A stretch of DNA of 64,000 nucleotides from Streptomyces roseirectus. Lineage in GTDB: Bacteria; Actinomycetota; Actinomycetes; Streptomycetales; Streptomycetaceae. The position numbers and the translations under genes were made by a program. Under the pieces are notes generated by a model. That model was not told the origin of the DNA. It saw nothing but the letters and a program-made list of their open reading frames with translations, and did no database searches. This document shows, piece after piece, positions 1 to 10,310 of the stretch (the stretch's first letter is position 1; each line of letters opens with the position of its first letter). Location: positions 8,916,001 to 8,980,000 of the forward strand of contig NZ_CP060828.1 of assembly GCF_014489635.1 (NCBI RefSeq), written 5' to 3'.

Positions 1-2
1 AC

Positions 3-1271
3 TGGCTGGAGGCGGACAGTGGGATGGGGGAGGACTGCCTCAACCTGAATGTGTGGGCTCCCGAGGAGCCGGCCGGGGAAGCTCTGCCGGTGGCCGTCTA
101 CATCCATGGCGGCGGTTTCGAGTACGGCGCCAACACGCAGATCACGTCGAACGCCTCCGGCCTCGCCGCGACGGGGCGTGTGGTGGGTGTGTCGATCAAC
201 TACCGGCTCGGCGCCTTGGGCGCGGTGTCGCTGTCGCAGTACGGCGGCGCGCTCGCCGAGGCCAGCAACCTGTGCCTGCAGGACGTCATCGCCGCGCTGG
301 CCTGGATCAAGCGGAACATCGCCCACTTCGGCGGCGACCCCGACGACGTCACCGTCTACGGCCACAGCGCCGGCGCCTTCTCCACCTTCGGGCTGCTCGG
401 CGCACCGGCGGCCAACGGCCTGTACCGGCGCCTGGCCGGATTCTCCGGAGGACCTTCGCGCATCCAGCCCGCCTGGTGGGCGGAGGAGCACGCGCACCGG
501 TTCGTCACCGAACTCGGCGTCGCGGACACCCCCGAGAAGCTCCTCGGTCTCGACACGGCCGCGCTGGTGGCAGCCCTGCACAAGGTCACCCCGACCGACA
601 TCGGCGTCCGCGGCGGCATGCTGGGCACGAGCATCGGCGTCGTCCTGGACGCCGGACAGCCCGGCGCGGTGCTGCGCGCCCACCCCATGGACGTCCTGGC
701 CTCCGGCACGCACCGGGACGTCGACATCCTGCTCAGCGCGGGCAGCGACGAGATGGGCTGGTGGGTGGCCAACGACCTCGACCGCTTCGACCCGCACACC
801 GTCGAGGCCGTCACCGACGAGATCGCCGGCTGGCGCATCCCCCGCACCCGCGCCCGGAAGATCGTCGACGCCTACGACCGGGACGGCCGCACCCCGGCCG
901 AGGTCCGCGCCGCGTACCTGACGGACTACGCCTTCGCCGTGCCCGCCGCCCGGAGCGCTTTGGCCCACGCCGCCGCGGGCGGCAACGCCCACCTCCTCCT
1001 GATCGGCCCGGCGCAGGGCGCGCCCGCCGTGCACGGCACCGAGATGTACGCCCTCGTCGGCCAGGAGCGGCCCGGCCGCAGCGCCGAACAGGCCGAGCGC
1101 GACACCCGGATCCGCGACATCGTGCTCGACTTCGCCACCGGCGCACGGACCCGGCTGTGGCCCGCCGTCATCGACCGCCCCGACGCGGAAGGCGTCGGCG
1201 ACCTCCCCCTCGACGCCGGCGCGCACTACCGGGCCGTCCTCGACCGGTACGAGGGCATCGCCCGCCCCTGA
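3..1271 (+). CDS. Carboxylesterase type B (5' end cut by window edge)
   Basis: Alpha/beta-hydrolase of the carboxylesterase/para-nitrobenzyl esterase family, expected to hydrolyse ester bonds of small substrates. The reading frame is open to the window edge, and the first visible motif (EDCLNLNVW) normally lies about 80 residues into this family, so the N-terminus is missing. Visible landmarks are the oxyanion-hole motif YIHGGGF, the NYRLGALG segment, and the nucleophile elbow GHSAGA containing the catalytic Ser. A late HGTE segment is a reasonable place for the catalytic His region. The stop is 26 nt before the next gene on the same strand, so the two may be co-transcribed. The family is clear; the substrate is unknown. 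Confidence 0.88.
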   Translation, partial: WLEADSGMGEDCLNLNVWAPEEPAGEALPVAVYIHGGGFEYGANTQITSNASGLAATGRVVGVSINYRLGALGAVSLSQYGGALAEASNLCLQDVIAALAWIKRNIAHFGGDPDDVTVYGHSAGAFSTFGLLGAPAANGLYRRLAGFSGGPSRIQPAWWAEEHAHRFVTELGVADTPEKLLGLDTAALVAALHKVTPTDIGVRGGMLGTSIGVVLDAGQPGAVLRAHPMDVLASGTHRDVDILLSAGSDEMGWWVANDLDRFDPHTVEAVTDEIAGWRIPRTRARKIVDAYDRDGRTPAEVRAAYLTDYAFAVPAARSALAHAAAGGNAHLLLIGPAQGAPAVHGTEMYALVGQERPGRSAEQAERDTRIRDIVLDFATGARTRLWPAVIDRPDAEGVGDLPLDAGAHYRAVLDRYEGIARP

Positions 1272-1297
1272 CCGCCGACGAAGACAAGGAGCTGGAC

Positions 1298-2305
1298 ATG
1301 AGCCACCCCACAGCAGCGACGACCATGCGGGCCGTCGTCATCACCCGCCCCGGCGGCCTCGACGCCCTGGAGATCAAGGACGTGCCGGTACCGGCACGCA
1401 AACCCGGCTGGGTGCGGATTCGGGTGAAGGCGTTCGGCGTCAACGAATCCGAAGTCACCACCCGCAAGGGCGAGTCGGACGCCGAGGTCACCTACCCGCG
1501 CGTGCCCGGCATCGAGGGCGTCGGCGTGGTCGACGAGGCCGACGAGGACAGCGGGCTGCGGCCGGGCCGGCAGGTGGCGACCATGATGGGCGGCATGGGC
1601 CGCTCCTTCGACGGCGCCTACGCCCAGTACGTCACCGTCCCGGCCGGGCAGGTCATCCCGTTCGACACCGGCCTGCCCTGGGATGTGGTCGGCGCCCTGC
1701 CGGAGATGTTCCAGACCGCGTACGGGTCCCTCGTCACCGGTCTCGACCTGCGGGCGGGGCAGACGCTGCTGATCCGTGGCGGCACCTCCACGGTCGGCCT
1801 GACCGCGGCCACCGTCGCGAAGGACCTCGGTGTCACCGTGCTGTCCACCACCCGGCGCCCGGACCGGGCCGGGGACCTGCGGGCCGTGGGCGTCGACCAC
1901 CCCCTCGTCGACGACGGCGCCCTCGCCGACCAGGTGCGCGAACTGGTGCCCGGCGGTGTCGACGCCGCGCTGGAGCTGGTGGGCTGCTCGGTCCTCGCCG
2001 ACACCCTGCGCAGCGTCCGCCGGCACGGCACCGTCTGCTTCACCGGAGCCCTGGCCGACCAGTGGACGATCCCCGACTTCTCCCCGTTCATGATCCCCGG
2101 CGGGGTGCGGCTGACCAGTTACGCGGGCGAGGCCGCCGACCTGCCGGCCGACGTCTTCGCACGTCAGCTCCAGGCCATCGCGGACGGGCGCCTCAAGGTG
2201 CCGGTCGCCAAGGTTTACCGGGGTCTGGAGCAGGTCGGGGACGCCCATGCCGGCGTCGAGTCCGGTGCCACTCCGGGCAAGCACGTCGTCGTGCTGGAGG
2301 AGTGA
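1298..2305 (+). CDS. Zinc-type alcohol dehydrogenase / quinone oxidoreductase
   Basis: 335-aa medium-chain reductase of the quinone oxidoreductase (NADPH:quinone reductase/enoyl reductase) type. It has an N-terminal GroES-like part (residues ~10-130) and a nucleotide-binding core with RGGTSTVGLTAATVAK, the usual dinucleotide-binding loop. The cysteine ligands of structural zinc are not evident, so it is probably zinc-independent. The ATG is chosen because a good Shine-Dalgarno (AAGGAG, 1286-1291) sits 6 nt upstream; an in-frame extension upstream lies inside the esterase gene and is not credible. It probably shares a transcript with the esterase and runs toward the convergent AraC regulator. 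The substrate cannot be inferred. Confidence 0.88.
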   Translation: MSHPTAATTMRAVVITRPGGLDALEIKDVPVPARKPGWVRIRVKAFGVNESEVTTRKGESDAEVTYPRVPGIEGVGVVDEADEDSGLRPGRQVATMMGGMGRSFDGAYAQYVTVPAGQVIPFDTGLPWDVVGALPEMFQTAYGSLVTGLDLRAGQTLLIRGGTSTVGLTAATVAKDLGVTVLSTTRRPDRAGDLRAVGVDHPLVDDGALADQVRELVPGGVDAALELVGCSVLADTLRSVRRHGTVCFTGALADQWTIPDFSPFMIPGGVRLTSYAGEAADLPADVFARQLQAIADGRLKVPVAKVYRGLEQVGDAHAGVESGATPGKHVVVLEE

Positions 2306-2316
2306 GGAGCGGGCCC

Positions 2317-3249
2317 TTACGGCGTCGGCGTGCGCTCACGGGCCGCGAACGCGGTCGGCGTGAGACCCGTGCGGTCACGGAAGAAGCGGCCGAAGTTCGC
2401 CGGGTCGGTGAAGCCGAGGTGAGCGGCCACGGCTCGCGCCTCCCACCGCGCGGTCCCCAGCAGACGCCGGGCTTCGAGCAGCCGCCGCTCGTCGATGAGT
2501 TCCCGCACCCCTTTGCCGGTGGCGTCCCGGGTGGCGCGGCTGAGGGTGCGGACCGAGCGGCCGAGCAGTTCGGCGTAGTCCGCGGCCTGGTGCAGCTCGC
2601 GGAAGTGCAGCTCCAGGGCGTCCGTGAACCTCCTGTACGTGTCGCCGCGGCCCGTGCCGGCCGTCGCCGCGTCGACGGGGGTGATGCCGGGGGCGTCGGC
2701 GAGGCGCAGCAGGAGCGATTCGAGGAGGCTGCGGCGCAGGGCGTGGTGGATGTCGAGGGGGCGGCGTCCGAGGGCGCGGTGTTCGTCGAGGAGCTGGAGG
2801 GCCGTCTGCTGGAGCCAGACGCTGTCCTCGGGGTGCGGGCTGAGCACGGCGGGGGCGTCGTGGGCGGTGAGCGGTGCGAGGAGGCGGGCGGTGTCGGGTC
2901 GCAGCACGTCCGGCTCGAACAGGATGAACGGGCCGCGCGCGGCGCCCGGCGGATGCCAGCACTGGGCGTGCCCGGGGCGCACCCACAGCCACTGGCCGGG
3001 GGTAATGGTCCGCGTGACGTGGTCGACGTCGTGCCGCAGTTCGCCCTCGGTGACCGCGATGAGGTAGTGGAAGGTGGCGCGGCCCGGCCGGGGAGGGTTC
3101 CACGGCCAGTCGTCGTGCTGGACGAAGAAGTCCTCGACGGTGCTCACCTCAAGGCCGTACGGGGTGCCGACCGGGGGCTGGAAACCGTACAGCGGGACCG
3201 CGTCCGGTCCGGTCTTGCCGCGTGGGCTCGGGTGTCGCTTGTCGACCAT
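2317..3249 (-). CDS. AraC family transcriptional regulator
   Basis: 310-aa regulator with an N-terminal cupin-like sensor (residues ~25-150, including a proline-rich GxxxxVRPGHAQCWHPPG region) and a C-terminal double helix-turn-helix AraC domain. The DNA-binding part is recognisable by VRTLSRATRDATGKGVREL followed by the hallmark AHLGFTDPANFGRFFRDRTGLTP. The frame stays open far upstream, but the ATG at MVDKRH is preferred because residues before it overlap the divergent MmcQ-type gene. The gene is convergent with the esterase/reductase pair, which it may control; this is inference from position only. Confidence 0.88.
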   Translation of the reverse strand: MVDKRHPSPRGKTGPDAVPLYGFQPPVGTPYGLEVSTVEDFFVQHDDWPWNPPRPGRATFHYLIAVTEGELRHDVDHVTRTITPGQWLWVRPGHAQCWHPPGAARGPFILFEPDVLRPDTARLLAPLTAHDAPAVLSPHPEDSVWLQQTALQLLDEHRALGRRPLDIHHALRRSLLESLLLRLADAPGITPVDAATAGTGRGDTYRRFTDALELHFRELHQAADYAELLGRSVRTLSRATRDATGKGVRELIDERRLLEARRLLGTARWEARAVAAHLGFTDPANFGRFFRDRTGLTPTAFAARERTPTP

Positions 3250-3387
3250 CACGTGTCCGCAGCCTACCGGGCTTGCCGCCGGCTTCGGAGGAAGGATGGG
3301 ACGTGCCCCCGAGCCCCCCGAGCCCCCCGAGCTCCCGAGCTCTTCGAGCCTTTTGACGCCGCAGCCCCTCACGGAAGACGCCCCCCG

Positions 3388-3780
3388 ATGAACGGACCGA
3401 CCGAGGCACCCGGCCGCCCCGCCGGAGACCAACTCCAGGACACCGCCCGCCGAACGGCCCTCGCCCTGCCCGGAACGGACCACGGCCACCCGTTCACGGA
3501 ACACCTGGACGTCTACAAGGTCGCCGGCAAGGTGTTCCTGATCGTCACCGACGACCCGGACGAGCAGATCATCACCGTCAAGTGCACCCCCGAACACGCC
3601 CGTGTCCTCGTGCACGGCCACCCCTCGATCACCCCGGGCCGCTACCTCGACAAACGCCACTGGATCTCCCTCGGACCAGGCCCCGGCATCACCGAGCGCC
3701 TGATCACCGACGCCGTCGAGGACTCCTACGACCTGGTCGTAGAGCGGCTGCCGAAGCACGACCGCCCCGGCACTCGGTGA
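3388..3780 (+). CDS. MmcQ/YjbR family DNA-binding-like protein
   Basis: 130-aa protein of the MmcQ/YjbR (DUF419) family, a small single-domain fold resembling a DNA-binding protein whose physiological role is not established. Diagnostic stretches are ALALPGTDHGHPF, VAGKVFLIV, ITVKCTPEHA and the C-terminal KRHWISLGPG followed by a DSYDLVVERLPK helix, all in the order usual for the family. The ATG is the first in-frame start after the AraC gene, which reads away from it. The 138-nt divergent spacer contains a short GAGCCCCCC-type tandem run at about 3310-3345. The next gene, rarA, starts 41 nt downstream on the same strand. Confidence 0.82.
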   Translation: MNGPTEAPGRPAGDQLQDTARRTALALPGTDHGHPFTEHLDVYKVAGKVFLIVTDDPDEQIITVKCTPEHARVLVHGHPSITPGRYLDKRHWISLGPGPGITERLITDAVEDSYDLVVERLPKHDRPGTR

Positions 3781-3821
3781 ACGTCACGCCCCCTGACCCC
3801 GCACCCTGAGAAGACAGACCG

Positions 3822-5129
3822 ATGGAACCGACCCTCCCCCTCTTCGACGAGGAGCCCGCCCGCCCCCTGGCCGACCGCCTCCGCCCGACCCGGCTGGAAG
3901 ACGTCGTCGGCCAGGACCACCTCCTCGCCCCGGACGCCCCACTGGGCCGCATGGCCGCCCAGCGCCGCCTCAGCTCCGCCATCCTGTGGGGCCCACCCGG
4001 CGTCGGAAAGACCACCATCGCCCGCCTCCTCGCGGACAGCGGCGACCTGGCCTTCGAACCGGTGTCGGCCACCTTCTCCGGCGTCGCCGAACTACGGAAG
4101 ATCTTCACGGCCGCACAAAGCCGACGCGGCATCGGCCGAGGCACCCTCCTGTTCGTCGACGAGATCCACCGCTTCAACCGCGCCCAGCAGGACAGCTTCC
4201 TGCCCTACGTCGAGGACGGCACGATCACCCTGGTCGGCGCCACCACCGAGAACCCGAGCTTCGAACTCAACGGCGCCCTCCTCTCCCGCACCCAGGTCCT
4301 CGTCCTCAAACGCCTCGACGAAGCCGCCCTGACCACCCTCCTCGACCGCGCCGAACACCTCACCGGCCACCGCCTGCCCCTGGACGACGACGCCCGCCGC
4401 GCCCTCATCGCCATGGCCGACGGCGACGGCCGCTACCTCCTCAACACGGCCGAACAACTCCAGACCCTCCCGGACACCGGCACCCCCCTCGACACCACCG
4501 CGCTCGCCCACCACATCCAGCAGCGCGCCCCGCTGTACGACAAGACGCAGGAGGGCCACTACAACCTGATCTCCGCCCTCCACAAGTCGATGCGCGGCTC
4601 CGACCCGGACGCGGCCCTGTACTGGCTGGCCCGCATGCTCGACGGCGGCGAGGACCCCCTGTTCATCGCCCGCCGCCTGGTCCGCTTCGCGAACGAGGAC
4701 GTCGGCATGGCCGACCCGCACGCCGTCCAACAGGCCCTCGCCGCCTGGGACGTCTACGAGCGACTGGGCTCCCCCGAGGGCGAGTTGGCGATCGCCCAAG
4801 CCGTCGTCCACCTCGCCACCGCCCCCAAGTCCATCGCCGTCTACCGCGGCTTCAACGCCGCCCACCGCGCCGCCCGCCGCACCGGCTCCCTCATGCCACC
4901 CGCCCACATCCTCAACGCCCCGACCCGGCTGATGAAGAACCTCGGCTACGGCAAGGACTACCAGTACGACCCCGACACCCCCGACGGCTTCTCCGGCGCC
5001 GACTACTTCCCCGACACCATGGACCGCGAGACCTACTACCAGCCCACCCGCAACGGCTACGAAGCCCAGATCACCGAACGGCTGCGGCAGTGGGGTGCTC
5101 TACGGGCGCGCAGACAGAACAACACCTGA
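3822..5129 (+). CDS. rarA: Replication-associated recombination protein A (RarA/MgsA)
   Basis: 435-aa AAA+ ATPase related to clamp-loader subunits that acts at stalled replication forks. Walker A is GPPGVGKTT, Walker B is LLFVDEIHRFNRAQQD, and the sensor-1 block VGATTENPSFELNGALLSR is characteristic of RarA/MgsA. The C-terminal tetramerisation half is complete, including HKSMRGSDPDAALYWLARML and the YGKDYQYDPDTPDG motif near the end. Length and motif order match bacterial RarA. In many actinomycetes this gene sits with aspS/alaS-region housekeeping genes; that context is not visible here. Only a 114-nt gap follows before the next operon. Confidence 0.95.
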   Translation: MEPTLPLFDEEPARPLADRLRPTRLEDVVGQDHLLAPDAPLGRMAAQRRLSSAILWGPPGVGKTTIARLLADSGDLAFEPVSATFSGVAELRKIFTAAQSRRGIGRGTLLFVDEIHRFNRAQQDSFLPYVEDGTITLVGATTENPSFELNGALLSRTQVLVLKRLDEAALTTLLDRAEHLTGHRLPLDDDARRALIAMADGDGRYLLNTAEQLQTLPDTGTPLDTTALAHHIQQRAPLYDKTQEGHYNLISALHKSMRGSDPDAALYWLARMLDGGEDPLFIARRLVRFANEDVGMADPHAVQQALAAWDVYERLGSPEGELAIAQAVVHLATAPKSIAVYRGFNAAHRAARRTGSLMPPAHILNAPTRLMKNLGYGKDYQYDPDTPDGFSGADYFPDTMDRETYYQPTRNGYEAQITERLRQWGALRARRQNNT

Positions 5130-5243
5130 TGGCCGAGCTTTGATGAGGAGCCGGTCCTGCTGGCCGAGATCCCCGTCGACCACGTCACTCGCCGCGAACA
5201 GGGCCGCACCGGTGTGCGAAGCTGATGATCACATGGGAGGGGT

Positions 5244-6218
5244 GTGGCAGTGGGGCGGGAAGGTACGGAGGGCGGGCGACGGCGGACGATCGGCGCCGTG
5301 CAGGCCGCGTCAGCGGTGTTCGTGGTGGGTGGAGTGGCCCTGGGCGCACTGCTGTTGCGCCCCGGCACGGGACTGTGGTCCGAGGGACGGGGCCCGCTCG
5401 GCGGCAACCCCGTCGTCGTGATCGGCCTCGCCCTGCTGTCGCTCCTCGGCGGATTGGCGCTGCGCGAGAAGTACCGGGGACAGATCGCCGCCGCCGGGGA
5501 ACTCACCCCGGTGGAACAGCGGATGGTCGACGGCGTGAGCCGGATCCTGCCGGCCGCGACGGTGGCCGTCCCCCTGCTCGTCCTGGTCCTGCACCGGTTC
5601 TCGTCCGGCAGCGACCGCAAACGCGGTCACGCGCCATTGCCGCTTCCCAGCCCGCGGCAGGACCCGGTCATCACCCCGCCACCCGCACAGCGCGCCGGGG
5701 ACGCCGACCACGGCATGGACCTCGGGCTGACGCGCATCCTGCTCGTTCTCGGCATCGCCCTGCTCGTCGTGGCCGTCGTGATCGCGGGCTTGCGTCTGTG
5801 GCGGCACCTGACCCGCCCGCCGGAGCCCGAGACCACGGCGACGTACGCGACGCTCGACGACGGACAGGAACGCCTGGCCCAGGCCGTGGACTCGGGGCGC
5901 CGCGCCCTCCTGGACGGCACCGACGCCCGTGCGGCCGTCATCGCCTGCTACGCCGCCATGGAACAGTCGCTCGCCGGCTCCGGCGTCACCCGGCGTGCCT
6001 CGGACAGCCCGCAGGACCTGCTGGAGCGGGCCGTCGCCGACGGCCTGCCCACGGGGGAGGCCGCCGCCGCGCTCACCGCGCTGTTCCGCGAGGCCCGCTA
6101 CTCCACGCACCCGATGGACGGCGGCCACCGCGACCGGGCCGCGTCCGCGCTCGCCGAGATCGCCGACGGCCTGCGCGCGCGAACGCCGGGACCCGAAGCC
6201 GTGACGGGCACCTCGTGA
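5244..6218 (+). CDS. DUF4129 domain membrane protein
   Basis: 324-aa membrane protein starting at GTG, with a purine-rich Shine-Dalgarno (GGGAGGGG) just upstream. Hydrophobic segments occur near residues 18-42, 55-75, 100-118 and 163-185. The C-terminal soluble part (about 205-310) carries the DUF4129 signature: DARAAVIACYAAMEQSLA, a PQDLLERAV segment and ALTALFREARYSTHPM. Proteins like this accompany MoxR and DUF58 proteins in actinobacterial operons, and are thought to be membrane partners in a cell-envelope or chaperone-like process whose details are unknown. It is the first gene of a five-gene operon whose members overlap by about 4 nt or lie within about 55 nt of each other. Confidence 0.83.
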   Translation: MAVGREGTEGGRRRTIGAVQAASAVFVVGGVALGALLLRPGTGLWSEGRGPLGGNPVVVIGLALLSLLGGLALREKYRGQIAAAGELTPVEQRMVDGVSRILPAATVAVPLLVLVLHRFSSGSDRKRGHAPLPLPSPRQDPVITPPPAQRAGDADHGMDLGLTRILLVLGIALLVVAVVIAGLRLWRHLTRPPEPETTATYATLDDGQERLAQAVDSGRRALLDGTDARAAVIACYAAMEQSLAGSGVTRRASDSPQDLLERAVADGLPTGEAAAALTALFREARYSTHPMDGGHRDRAASALAEIADGLRARTPGPEAVTGTS

Positions 6219-6751
6219 AGGCGCCCGCCCGGATCCGGGCCCTCGTCGACTCCGCGTCGGGCAGGCCCGGTTCGGTCCGCCACTCGCTGGCCGTCCTGGG
6301 CGTCGTCGCGGTCGCGAGCACCGTGCTGCTCGCCCTGGCCGACGGCGTCGCCGCTGCCGCCACCGGACTCGCCCTCTGCACCGCCGTCGCGCTGGTCCTG
6401 GGCCGGTATGCGGCGGGCGGCGCCGCCCAGGACAGCGGCTACCGCAAGCCGGTGCGCCTGCTGGACAGCCGGCCGCCGGCCCTCGGCGGGTGGCAGCGCA
6501 TCGTGGCCGACAGCTTCGCGGACGACGGCGAGGCGCACTTCGCCACCGTCATGCGGCCGCAGTTGCAGCGGCTGTTCGCCGCCCGGCTGGCCCAGCGGCA
6601 CGGCGTGGCGATGTACCGGAACCCGGGCCGGGCCCGGTCACTGGTCGGTGCCGAGCTGTGGCCGTGGATCGACCCCGGGGCGACCGCTCCGCGGTCCACG
6701 CTCCCCGAGCCCGTCCTGCGTTCCCTGCTCGACCGTCTCGAAACCCTGTGA
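6215..6751 (+). CDS. Small membrane protein of the MoxR/DUF58 operon
   Basis: 178-aa protein starting at a GTG that overlaps the upstream stop by 4 nt (GTGA). Two adjacent hydrophobic stretches (about residues 22-62) are followed by a soluble C-terminal region with WQRIVADSFADDGEAHF and RLAQRHGV, a pattern I associate with conserved actinobacterial hypothetical proteins in this operon type. No catalytic motif is visible. Translational coupling to the DUF4129 gene and its position immediately before moxR suggest a structural partner; the function is unknown. Confidence 0.72.
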   Translation: MKAPARIRALVDSASGRPGSVRHSLAVLGVVAVASTVLLALADGVAAAATGLALCTAVALVLGRYAAGGAAQDSGYRKPVRLLDSRPPALGGWQRIVADSFADDGEAHFATVMRPQLQRLFAARLAQRHGVAMYRNPGRARSLVGAELWPWIDPGATAPRSTLPEPVLRSLLDRLETL

Positions 6752-6804
6752 CCAGCGGCGTCGCAGCCCGCGCGTCCCGACCCCTGCCCCGTGAGGAACC
6801 GACC

Positions 6805-7808
<1,004 letters not shown>

Positions 7809-7812
<4 letters not shown>

Positions 7813-9170
7813 CAGAGCCTGTGCCGGCCCGCAGAGCGGCCGCCGCCGTTCGACGGGCTCTGGACGGCCGCAACGGCGTGACCGGCCATGAGGTGGCTGC
7901 CCAACCTCCTCCGCCGCCTCCGCCCGGCCGGCGCGCCGGTGAACGCGCCCTGCGGTGGGGCACGCTGGCCGTCGTCGCGCTGGTCGCCGCCCTGGTCACC
8001 GGGCGCCCCTGGGTGCTCGCTCTCGCCGTCACGCCCCTGGTGCTGCTCGCCCTCGCCCTGCCGAGCGGGCCGCGCCCGACGGAGGTGACGGCCGAGACCG
8101 AGGTGGAGCCGCGACGGTGCTTCGAGGGCGAACAGGTGACGGTGCGGATCACGCTGGCCTACGACGGCGCACCCGCCCGCCTGGACCCCGGCATCACCCT
8201 CGGCCACGGGATCCGCCTCGACCACCTCGCGGCCGGCCCGCACCGCGTCGACCTCGTCCTGACCGCGCGGCGCTGGGGCCGCTGGACGCTCGGCACGGTC
8301 GACGTCGACGTCTACGACGCCGGCGGGCTGACCCGGCGCACCGTGCGCGCCGACCTCGGTGAGATCGCCGTCTTCCCGCTGCCCGAACACGCCGCCCTGA
8401 CGCCCATTCCGGTCCGGCTGCCGCAACGGCTCGGCGAGCACACCGCCGCGCAGCGCGGCGAGGGCGTCGAGGTCACCGGCGTGCACCCGTACGCGCGCGG
8501 CGAACGGCAGCGGCGGATCCACTGGCCGGCCACCACCCGCCGCGGCACCTTGCAGGTCCACCAGTTCGCGGCGGAGCGCACCGCCGACACCGTGGTGCTG
8601 CTGGACGTGCTCACCGACCTGGTCGACCCGGCCGGCGGCACGTCCTCGCTCGACGAGACCTTCCGGGCCGCCGCCGGACTGGTCCGCGCCTACCTGCGCA
8701 CCCACGACCGGGTCGGCGTCGTGTCGATCGGCGGCGCGACCCGCTGGCTGCGACCCGGCAGCGGCCACGGGTACTTCTACCGCCTCGTCGAGAGCGTGCT
8801 GGAGGTCCGCAAGGACCGCGCCTACCGCACGGAAGGACTCGGCCCGCTCCCACCGCCCGCACTGCCCGCGGGGGCGCTGGTGTACGTCATCACGCCGCTG
8901 ACCGACCAGCGGATCTTCGACGTCCTGCACCAGGTGCGCTCACGGGCCAACCCGATGGTCGTGGTCGAGATCCCCGCCGGCGAACCGGTCCTGGAACCCG
9001 GCGACACCGCAGGCGAACTCGCGCTGCGGCTGTGGCGGGCCGACCGCGAGGCCATGCGCTTCGCCCTGACGGAACGTGGCATCGCCGTCGTCGCCCACCG
9101 CCCCGGCGACACCCTCGACCTCACCCTCGCGCCGCTGCTGCGCACCCGCGTCCACGGGGGAACCCGATGA
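7809..9170 (+). CDS. DUF58 domain protein
   Basis: 453-aa protein with a proline-rich N-terminus (a run of eight prolines near residue 35), two adjacent transmembrane segments (about 50-90), a beta-rich middle, and the DUF58 core around residues 225-270. The core signature GVEVTGVHPYARGERQRRIHWPATTRRGTLQVHQF is intact; it is the typical G-D/E-x-R-x-I-x-W arrangement of the family. DUF58 proteins pair with MoxR ATPases in nearly all actinobacteria. The ATG overlaps the moxR stop (ATGA). Likely membrane-anchored partner of the ATPase. Confidence 0.9.
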
Positions 9171-9724
9171 CCTCCACCCCCGCCCTGATCGTCGGACGTC
9201 TCACCTCCCGCCTCACCGACCGCCTGCTCGGCACGGCCCTCGCCGTCGCCGCCTGCGACCCGCCGACCGCCCTGCACGCACCCCTGCTGACCAAGCTGTT
9301 CGTCGTGGGCGCGGCGGCGGCCGCGTGGTGGGCCGCCCCGATGGTCGACGCCCGCCCCGCCTCGACGTCCATGCGCTGGTGGACCGTCGCGGCCCGCCGC
9401 AGGACGACCGTGCTCCCGGCCGCGGCGATCGCGGTCGCCGCGGTCACCGACCCCGCGCCCTGGCTGACCGTCTGCATCGCCGCCCTGCTGCCCGCCTACC
9501 TGCTCGTCACCGACCCGTGGACCGCCGGCGCCACCGCCCCACCCGGCCGCCCGCGGGCGACCCCCGCCCTGGCGGCCACCGCCGCGACCGCGGTGGTCCT
9601 GCTCGCCGCCGGGGCGCCGCTCGCGGACACCTCCTGGTCCCGGCTACCCGCCTCCCTCGCCGTCACCGCGACCGTGCTCTGCCTGACACTGGCACTCCGC
9701 ACCCGCCGCACCCCGCCCGGCTGA
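9167..9724 (+). CDS. Membrane protein closing the MoxR/DUF58 operon
   Basis: 185-aa Ala/Thr-rich hydrophobic protein with about five predicted membrane segments and no recognisable catalytic motif. The ATG overlaps the DUF58 stop by 4 nt, so it is translationally coupled. The stop codon lies in the loop of a strong hairpin, consistent with being the last gene of the operon. The function is unknown. Confidence 0.7.
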   Translation: MTSTPALIVGRLTSRLTDRLLGTALAVAACDPPTALHAPLLTKLFVVGAAAAAWWAAPMVDARPASTSMRWWTVAARRRTTVLPAAAIAVAAVTDPAPWLTVCIAALLPAYLLVTDPWTAGATAPPGRPRATPALAATAATAVVLLAAGAPLADTSWSRLPASLAVTATVLCLTLALRTRRTPPG

Positions 9725-9733
9725 CCGGGCGGG
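9712..9733. terminator. GC-rich hairpin terminator
   Basis: Perfect 9-bp inverted repeat (CCCGCCCGG/CCGGGCGGG) with a 4-nt loop that contains the stop codon of the last MoxR-operon gene. There is no U-tract, as is usual in Streptomyces. It separates convergent units and could act in both directions. Confidence 0.65.
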
Positions 9734-9741
9734 TCCGCCGC

Positions 9742-10310
9742 TCACTTCTTGCGGGCGACGCCCACGCCGACGGTGGGCTCGTCCCGGATGCGCATCGTGT
9801 CGTCGGGGTGCCAGTGGATGGAGGTGCCGCCGGTGCGGTAGATGGCGTCGACGCGCTGGGCGATCTCGGGGTTTTCCATGATGACCTGGGAGAGCATCAG
9901 GTGGCTTCCCGGTGCGAGGGGTTCGAGGAGTTCGCGGATGATCTGGTGGGGGTGTTGTTCGTCGGGGACGAAGTGGAGGATCGCGACGAGGCAGAGCGCG
10001 ATGGGCTGGGTGAAGTCCAGGTGTTCGCGGGCGTGGGCGAGGATCCGGTCGGGGTCGCGGAAGCCGGCGTGCAGGTAGGCGAGATGGCCTTCGGGGGTGC
10101 CGTGCAGGAGGGCTTGGGCGTGGCGCAGGACGATGGCCCTCGCACTCAGGTAGCGGGTCGCCCGGTGCATGAACTCGCAGTTGGTCCGCGTGATCTTCTT
10201 GGCGCGGGGGAGGAGTCGCATGACTTTCTCGGCGGCGGCGTAGTGGCCTTCCCGTCGAGGCACGAGTCCTGGATGCGGGCCGAGTGCGGGACGCTGGTGT
10301 CGATTTCGGG
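9742..10310 (-). pseudogene. Decayed DUF574 SAM-dependent methyltransferase
   Basis: Remnant of the DUF574 (SAM methyltransferase-like) family common in Streptomyces. Reading the reverse strand, one frame begins just after a stop (10311-10313) and gives TSVPHSARIQDSCLDGK, matching the family's N-terminal region but with no start codon. A one-base loss near 10246-10249 shifts to the frame HYAAAEKVMRLLP. Further on, RYLSAR joins directly to AIVLRHAQALL; intact relatives have about 35-40 residues here, including the glycine-rich SAM-binding segment and the acidic end of strand 2. The C-terminal half (FTQPIALCLVAILHFV onward) is well preserved. With no start, a frameshift and no SAM site, it cannot encode an active enzyme. 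Confidence 0.8.

Noticed and set aside
3300..3345. Short GAGCCCCCC tandem run as a CRISPR or structural repeat
   Set aside because: Only about three imperfect copies without spacers; too short for anything but slippage.
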